Positions 41,870 through 46,122 of a stretch of 46,122 nucleotides of DNA are shown here, one piece after another. The notes beneath the pieces are model-generated. The model did no database searches and was not told the DNA's origin. It saw nothing but the letters and a program-made list of their open reading frames with translations. Source of the stretch: Negativicutes bacterium (GTDB taxonomy: Bacteria; Bacillota_C; Negativicutes; Sporomusales_B; JARLHX01); NCBI GenBank assembly GCA_031292015.1, contig JARLHY010000070.1:1-46122 (forward strand). Reading direction: 5' to 3'. Positions within the stretch are counted from its first letter, which is position 1. Every line of letters begins with the position of its first letter. A program made the position numbers and the translations under genes.

Positions 41870-43087
41870 TTACTGCGGACCGGACATTCTGTCCGCCCAG
41901 AGCACCGCATCCTGGTACAAGCCAGGCAGCTTTTCCTCTTCAATCCCCAGCACCCCGGCCAGATGGCTCAGCATCCCCCAGTCGGCCTTTTCATAGCACT
42001 GGGCCAGCCTGAGTATTGCCCCCAGCATCGTCGGTCGTCCCATCAGCGCCTCGCCGACGTCCGGCGCAAGAGAGAGTTCAGCGAGGATATCTTCCATCGG
42101 ACGGTCCAGCAGAGCATCCAGCAGCGAGAACATGCCGGTTACGAATGCACCCGGCACCTGCTTGGCAAGCCCGCCAGTCTGGGCAATCTGCTCGCAGAGA
42201 CGGCCACGGATGATCGCGGTGGTGAGAAGCTCGGCCGGTTTGTCCTGGGACAGATCCTTGATCGTCACCAGCGCCACCCAGCGGCGGATTTCCCCCTGCC
42301 CGAGCAAGGTTATGGCCTGTTTGATCGACTCGATTTTATAACGAAAACCGAACCAGGCCGAATTTACATACTTGAACAGCTTGTACGACAGCGAAACATC
42401 CCGTTTGATGACCTCTTCAAGCTGCCGGACATCGAAGTCTTCCCTGTTGACTTCCTGAACCAGCTGAAGCTGCAAAATCCGGTTCGGCGGAATTTCCTTG
42501 TAAGTGATGACCACCGGTTTGCTGAAAAAATACCCCTGAAAATAGGAATAGCCGAGTTCGACCCCCTCGACGAAATCCGCCTCGCTTTCGACCTTTTCCG
42601 CCAGCAGCTTCACCCGCGCCGGTATGGCCCTGCGCAGCAGTTTCCTTCTCTGGGCAGCCGGCACGGCCAGAAAATCGATCTTGATAATATCAGCCAGGTC
42701 GATGAACGGCTGATACTTGGCCTGAAAAACAAAGTCGTCCAGGACGATCTGATAGCCGGCCTTCTTCAGTTCGGCGCAGGCCTTGACCACATGCGGGGTC
42801 GGTTCCACCGTTTCCAGAATCTCGACAGCCAGATAACTCTCCGGTACCAGTTTGGCCAAACCGGTCTGGATATTGCTTTCGGTGAAATTGACAAAGGCTT
42901 TCCGCCCGCGGGTCAGGGTGTCAAAACCGATCGACATGTAGCTGCTGCTGATCACGCTGTGAGTGGCCGAATCAGCGACCGACCCTGCCGGAAAGCAGTT
43001 ATGGACCCCGTCCCGAAACAGCAGTTCATAGCCAATCACCGCTTTACTGCTGTCAAAAATCGGCTGCCTGGCAACAAAAACATCCAT
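41870..43087 (-). CDS. EAL-HDOD signalling protein (YuxH/CdgJ type)
   Basis: 405 residues from ATG 43087, with GGAG about 8 nt upstream. An N-terminal compact EAL domain (1-200): FVARQPIF, GYELLFR in place of EAL, VNFTES, VEILETVE, IVLDDF, IIKIDF, LLAEKVE and FQGYFF. The metal and base residues (E, N, E, DD, K, E, Q) are kept, but loop 6 is short, as in YuxH-like proteins, so c-di-GMP hydrolysis is uncertain. A C-terminal HDOD domain (about 205-400). Some relatives regulate motility. Confidence 0.92.
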   Translation of the reverse strand: MDVFVARQPIFDSSKAVIGYELLFRDGVHNCFPAGSVADSATHSVISSSYMSIGFDTLTRGRKAFVNFTESNIQTGLAKLVPESYLAVEILETVEPTPHVVKACAELKKAGYQIVLDDFVFQAKYQPFIDLADIIKIDFLAVPAAQRRKLLRRAIPARVKLLAEKVESEADFVEGVELGYSYFQGYFFSKPVVITYKEIPPNRILQLQLVQEVNREDFDVRQLEEVIKRDVSLSYKLFKYVNSAWFGFRYKIESIKQAITLLGQGEIRRWVALVTIKDLSQDKPAELLTTAIIRGRLCEQIAQTGGLAKQVPGAFVTGMFSLLDALLDRPMEDILAELSLAPDVGEALMGRPTMLGAILRLAQCYEKADWGMLSHLAGVLGIEEEKLPGLYQDAVLWADRMSGPQ

Positions 43088-43213
43088 GATTAGCTCCTCT
43101 GGTCCCTGCGCTGCGGTTTGCTCAAACCGTCAGCCGACACCCGAACTCCGATTGATACTATCTTTGGCACAGCCTGTCGTTTTTCCTGCCACCGCCGGGT
43201 CTCATCTTCCTTT

Positions 43214-43777
43214 TTATCGCGGCTGCTGCCCCCACCTCAGGCTCAAATCGTTTTCCAGGCCGAAATGGTCCAATATCCGGGCCACAGTATGGTTGACAAT
43301 ATCGTCGATGGTTTGGGGCCGCTGATAAAAAGCAGGCATCGGCGGCATGATCACTGCCCCGGCCTGGGCCGCCGCAAGCATATTGTTCAGATGAATCACA
43401 CTCAGCGGCGCTTCCCGCGGCATGAGAATCAGCTTTCTTTTTTCCTTCAGCGTGACATCGGCGGCACGGGTGATCAGTTTGTCGCTATAGCCATGGGCAA
43501 TGGCTGACAGCGTCTTCATGCTGCACGGCACCACCACCATCCCCTCGGCCCGGAACGAGCCGCTGGAAACAGGCGCCGCCAGATCATCGTTGCCGTAGAA
43601 ACAGGCAGCCAGCGCCCGGACTTCCTCCAGCCCCCTGTCGGTTTCCAGCGCCAGATTGCGAACCGCCCACTCGCTGAAAATCAGGTGGACCTCCACTTCA
43701 AGCCGCTTCAGCACCTCCAGCAGCCTCACTGCGTATATGATTCCCGATGCTCCCGATACCCCGACAATGATTTTCAT
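43214..43777 (-). CDS. ubiX: Flavin prenyltransferase UbiX
   Basis: 187 residues from ATG 43777, after GAAGGGAAG. The flavoprotein fold starts IIVGVSGASGIIYAVRLLE. MVVVPCSMKTLSAIAHGYSD and RKLILMPREAPLS line the FMN and prenyl-phosphate site. It makes prenylated FMN for UbiD-type decarboxylases. No ubiD is in the window. It lies 41 nt after the RpiR-type regulator gene; a shared transcript with gntP is blocked by the terminator at 44696. Confidence 0.95.
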   Translation of the reverse strand: MKIIVGVSGASGIIYAVRLLEVLKRLEVEVHLIFSEWAVRNLALETDRGLEEVRALAACFYGNDDLAAPVSSGSFRAEGMVVVPCSMKTLSAIAHGYSDKLITRAADVTLKEKRKLILMPREAPLSVIHLNNMLAAAQAGAVIMPPMPAFYQRPQTIDDIVNHTVARILDHFGLENDLSLRWGQQPR

Positions 43778-43818
43778 GGTTACTTCCCTTCGCTTTTTAT
43801 GCCGTGCTTTGTTCCGGC

Positions 43819-44664
43819 CTACCTTTTTTTCTTGGCAACCGCCAGCCTTGACGTGTTAATTTTGTCGATGCCCGCCTCGCCGAGCTTCAAGACAACAGCC
43901 ACATAAAGAATATCGATGATCACCAGTTGCAGTATCCGTGAACTCATCGCGTCAGAACGGAACTTTGTTTCATTGGAAGAGCTCAAAAGAACCCAGTCTG
44001 CCTGCCTGGCAACGGTGGAATGGGCATAACTGGTCAGAGCGACAACCTTGGCCTGGTTCTGCTTCGCCAGGGACGCCGCGTCCAGGATATCCCTGCTCTC
44101 GCCGGAATGGGAGACAACAAAGACCAGCGTGTCCGCATCCACGTGCGAACAGGCGATATTCATAAAATGCGTATCATTAAAGCAGGACGCCGCAATCCCC
44201 AGCCGGAGAAACTTATGAAAAGCGTCGGTGGCCACCACCCCGGAGGCTCCCATCCCGAAAAACAGCACCCTGCCGGCCTTGGCCAGAAGACTGGCGACCT
44301 GATCCAGCACCTCGGTGGAAATCAGATTGTCCAGATCCTGAATCGAGTTTACGGTGGACATGATAACCTTCTGTCGGATGTGCGCCAATGAGTCTCCCAC
44401 CTGGATTTCCTCGTAAATCGCCTGCCCCGAATGGTTGGATGAGTCCTGGGCGATCCTGACCCGGAAAACCTGGTACGAATCAATGCCCAGCTTGTGGAGA
44501 AAACGCAGAATAGTGGTCTCGCTGGTATTACACTTTTCCGCCAGTTGGCTCAAGGACAGCATAATGACCTCGTCCGAATTGTTCAGCACAAAATCGGCAA
44601 TCCGCTTTTGCGTGGGCGATAACACATGATATCTTGTCCGGATGTACGAAAAAACAGTCTTCAT
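43819..44664 (-). CDS. RpiR/MurR-family regulator
   Basis: 281 residues. ATG 44664 is chosen because GGGGAA lies 8 nt upstream; the frame is open further back. N-terminal HTH_6 domain (1-77: LSQLAEKCNTSETTILRFLHKLG) and a SIS sugar-phosphate-binding domain (about 115-265: VLFFGMGASGVVATDAFHKF, VVSHSGESRDIL). Such proteins sense phosphosugars. Its position right after gntP suggests control of gluconate or sugar-acid uptake. Confidence 0.93.
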   Translation of the reverse strand: MKTVFSYIRTRYHVLSPTQKRIADFVLNNSDEVIMLSLSQLAEKCNTSETTILRFLHKLGIDSYQVFRVRIAQDSSNHSGQAIYEEIQVGDSLAHIRQKVIMSTVNSIQDLDNLISTEVLDQVASLLAKAGRVLFFGMGASGVVATDAFHKFLRLGIAASCFNDTHFMNIACSHVDADTLVFVVSHSGESRDILDAASLAKQNQAKVVALTSYAHSTVARQADWVLLSSSNETKFRSDAMSSRILQLVIIDILYVAVVLKLGEAGIDKINTSRLAVAKKKR

Positions 44665-44695
44665 ACAGACATTCCCCGTTACTTGCCAAAGTGTG

Positions 44696-44725
44696 CGAAA
44701 AGAGCGGCATAATCCGCTCTTTTCG
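44696..44725 (-). terminator. Terminator of gntP
   Basis: Perfect 12-bp stem CGAAAAGAGCGG/CCGCTCTTTTCG with loop CATAAT, 27 nt after the gntP stop. Confidence 0.8.
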
Positions 44726-44751
44726 CCATACAAACCCTATTTCCCTTGTTA

Positions 44752-46092
44752 TCAGCCGACGATCTTGGCCAACGCCAGGGTGGCGAAAAGACCGATCACC
44801 GCCGCGATGCAGACCGACACCGTGTAGCTCTTGAACATATCCGGCAGGGACATGCCGAAATATTCCTTGACAATCCAGAAACCCGAGTCATTGACATGGG
44901 AGGCGCCGATGGCCCCCGCCCCGATGGCCACGCAGACCAGCGCCGGGTCAAGGGTCGGGTACTTGGACAGGATCGGCAGGATGATCCCGCCTGACGTCAT
45001 CATCGCCACCGTGGCCGAGCCTACCGAGAACCGCATGACGATAGCCACGATCCAGGCCATGACCAGCGGGCTCATATCCATGCTGGTCAGCACCTTGGCG
45101 ATTTCCGTGCCCATGCCGCTGTCCAGGATGACCTTGTTGAAGGAACCGCCGCCGCCGATAACCAGCAGGATGCCGGCAACCGGCCCGAAGCAGGATTCGG
45201 TATATTTCAGCAGCGCCTCTTTGTCAAACCCTCTGGCCAAGCCCAGCGTATAGTAGGATACAAAGGCCGAAATCAGCAGCGCCGTGATCGGGTTGCCGAT
45301 AAAGGCCACAAAAGGAAGATAGGACGCGTCTTTCGGCGCATTCATCTCGATGATCGTCCTGGACACCATGATGATCAGCGGCAGCAGGATGGTGATCAGC
45401 GTAACGCCGAACGGCGGCAGATCGGCATCCGGAGTCCGTTCTATTTTGCACAGGTGCGCCGGGGGTTTGAGTTCGACCCGGGAGCCGATATAGTTGCCCC
45501 AGATGGGACCGGCGATGGCCGCCATCGGGAAACCGACCAGCAGGCCATACATGATGACCTTGCCCATGTCGGCTTTCAGCAGGATGGTGATCGCCGCCGC
45601 CGCCGGATGGGGCGGCACGATGCAGTGAACCGTCAGAAGGCCGGCCACGATGGGGATGCCGATTTTGACCAGCGACATCCGGGCCTCCATGGCCACACAG
45701 AAGACCAGGGGAATCAAAAGTACAAAGCCGACCTGGAAGAAGACCGGGATACCGCAGATGAAGCCTACGATCATCATCGCCCAGTGGGCCCGGTCCCGGC
45801 CCAGAGCCTCGATCAGCGTCCGGGCCAGGCGTTCCGCCCCGCCGGATACTTCCATCATCTTGCCGAGGATGGTTCCAAGACCGAGGATGGTGGCCAAAAA
45901 GCCCAGGGTGCCGGCCATGCCGGCCTCAATCGATCCGGCGATCTTGGCCAGCGGCATGCCGGTAGCCAGCCCCAGGAAGAAACAGGCTACAATCAGGGCA
46001 ACAAATGCATGAAGGCGGACTTTCATAATCAGGAAAACGATTAATGCGATAGAAACAAGCAGGACCGCTAACATTGCTCCACTAGTACCCAT
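44752..46092 (-). CDS. GntP-family gluconate:H+ symporter
   Basis: 446 residues from ATG 46092, 7 nt after AGGAGG. About 12 membrane helices; GntP hallmarks are FFLGLATGMPL, GLGTILGKMMEVSGGAERLA, VPPHPAAAAI, GGGGSFNKVILDSG and the ASHVNDSGFW loop. It imports gluconate or a related sugar acid (3-hydroxybutyrate is possible in some members). Full length, near the right window edge; any upstream operon partner would lie beyond it. Confidence 0.94.
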   Translation of the reverse strand: MGTSGAMLAVLLVSIALIVFLIMKVRLHAFVALIVACFFLGLATGMPLAKIAGSIEAGMAGTLGFLATILGLGTILGKMMEVSGGAERLARTLIEALGRDRAHWAMMIVGFICGIPVFFQVGFVLLIPLVFCVAMEARMSLVKIGIPIVAGLLTVHCIVPPHPAAAAITILLKADMGKVIMYGLLVGFPMAAIAGPIWGNYIGSRVELKPPAHLCKIERTPDADLPPFGVTLITILLPLIIMVSRTIIEMNAPKDASYLPFVAFIGNPITALLISAFVSYYTLGLARGFDKEALLKYTESCFGPVAGILLVIGGGGSFNKVILDSGMGTEIAKVLTSMDMSPLVMAWIVAIVMRFSVGSATVAMMTSGGIILPILSKYPTLDPALVCVAIGAGAIGASHVNDSGFWIVKEYFGMSLPDMFKSYTVSVCIAAVIGLFATLALAKIVG

Positions 46093-46122
46093 AACTAACC
46101 TCCTAAATTTATGATGAAATCA

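Noticed and set aside
1..46122. CRISPR array or defence system
   Set aside because: No regularly spaced identical repeats and no cas, toxin-antitoxin or restriction genes; the only methylase is solitary.

Overview
The window most likely comes from an anaerobic, endospore-forming, diderm Firmicute of the Negativicutes (Sporomusa/Pelosinus-like). The reasons are a complete Spo0A with a SigH-type promoter, two orphan sporulation-type histidine kinases, a LolA-like exported protein, rubrerythrin, a CCG-domain membrane Fe-S oxidoreductase, and a clostridial-style glgB-C-D-A-P cluster. The taxonomic call is inference; no rRNA is present.

Layout. 1-1.6 kb: 5' part of a membrane Fe-S (ETF:quinone-type) oxidoreductase. 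2.1 kb: tRNA-Cys. 2.3-4.1 kb: orphan sensor kinase 1. 4.3-6.3 kb: an RRM protein, several very small proteins and a decayed repeat gene. 6.3-7.1 kb: spo0A. 7.3-10.3 kb: small zinc protein, membrane protein, MASE3-like diguanylate cyclase. 10.6-20.6 kb: an AT-richer stretch bracketed by a 45-bp direct repeat of the 3' part of tRNA-Ala, probably an old integrated island. It holds a transporter/aldolase/lactonase-like catabolic operon, rubrerythrin, orphan kinase 2, a candidate structured RNA and two odd Cys-rich proteins. 20.6-27.4 kb: tRNA-Ala, MCP, RmuC, LolA-like protein, HD-GYP protein, small proteins, NlpC/P60. 27.5-39.4 kb: a six-gene glycogen operon on the minus strand. 39.6-41.5 kb: flavodoxin-like/ferredoxin membrane protein and a YhdJ-type orphan methylase. 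41.5-41.9 kb: a large imperfect palindrome between convergent genes. 41.9-46.1 kb: EAL-HDOD protein, UbiX, RpiR-type regulator and GntP permease.

Main reading. Several promoters share one architecture: a SigH-like -35 (consensus RNAGGAWWW), 11-12 bp, a SigH-like -10 (RNNGAAT), with a Spo0A box (TTTGTCRAA-like) lying on or between them. They stand before spo0A (7089-7115), kinase 1 (4067-4093), kinase 2 (18351-18378), the glycogen operon (39359-39386) and a small island gene (20353-20379). A perfect Spo0A box also precedes the MCP gene (22760-22768). This suggests a local SigH/Spo0A regulon joining the decision to sporulate to glycogen (granulose) storage. The glycogen operon adds a fused GH13-GH77 protein and an attenuator-like leader. 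Three c-di-GMP proteins (GGDEF, HD-GYP with a non-phosphorylatable receiver, EAL-HDOD) are scattered through the window.
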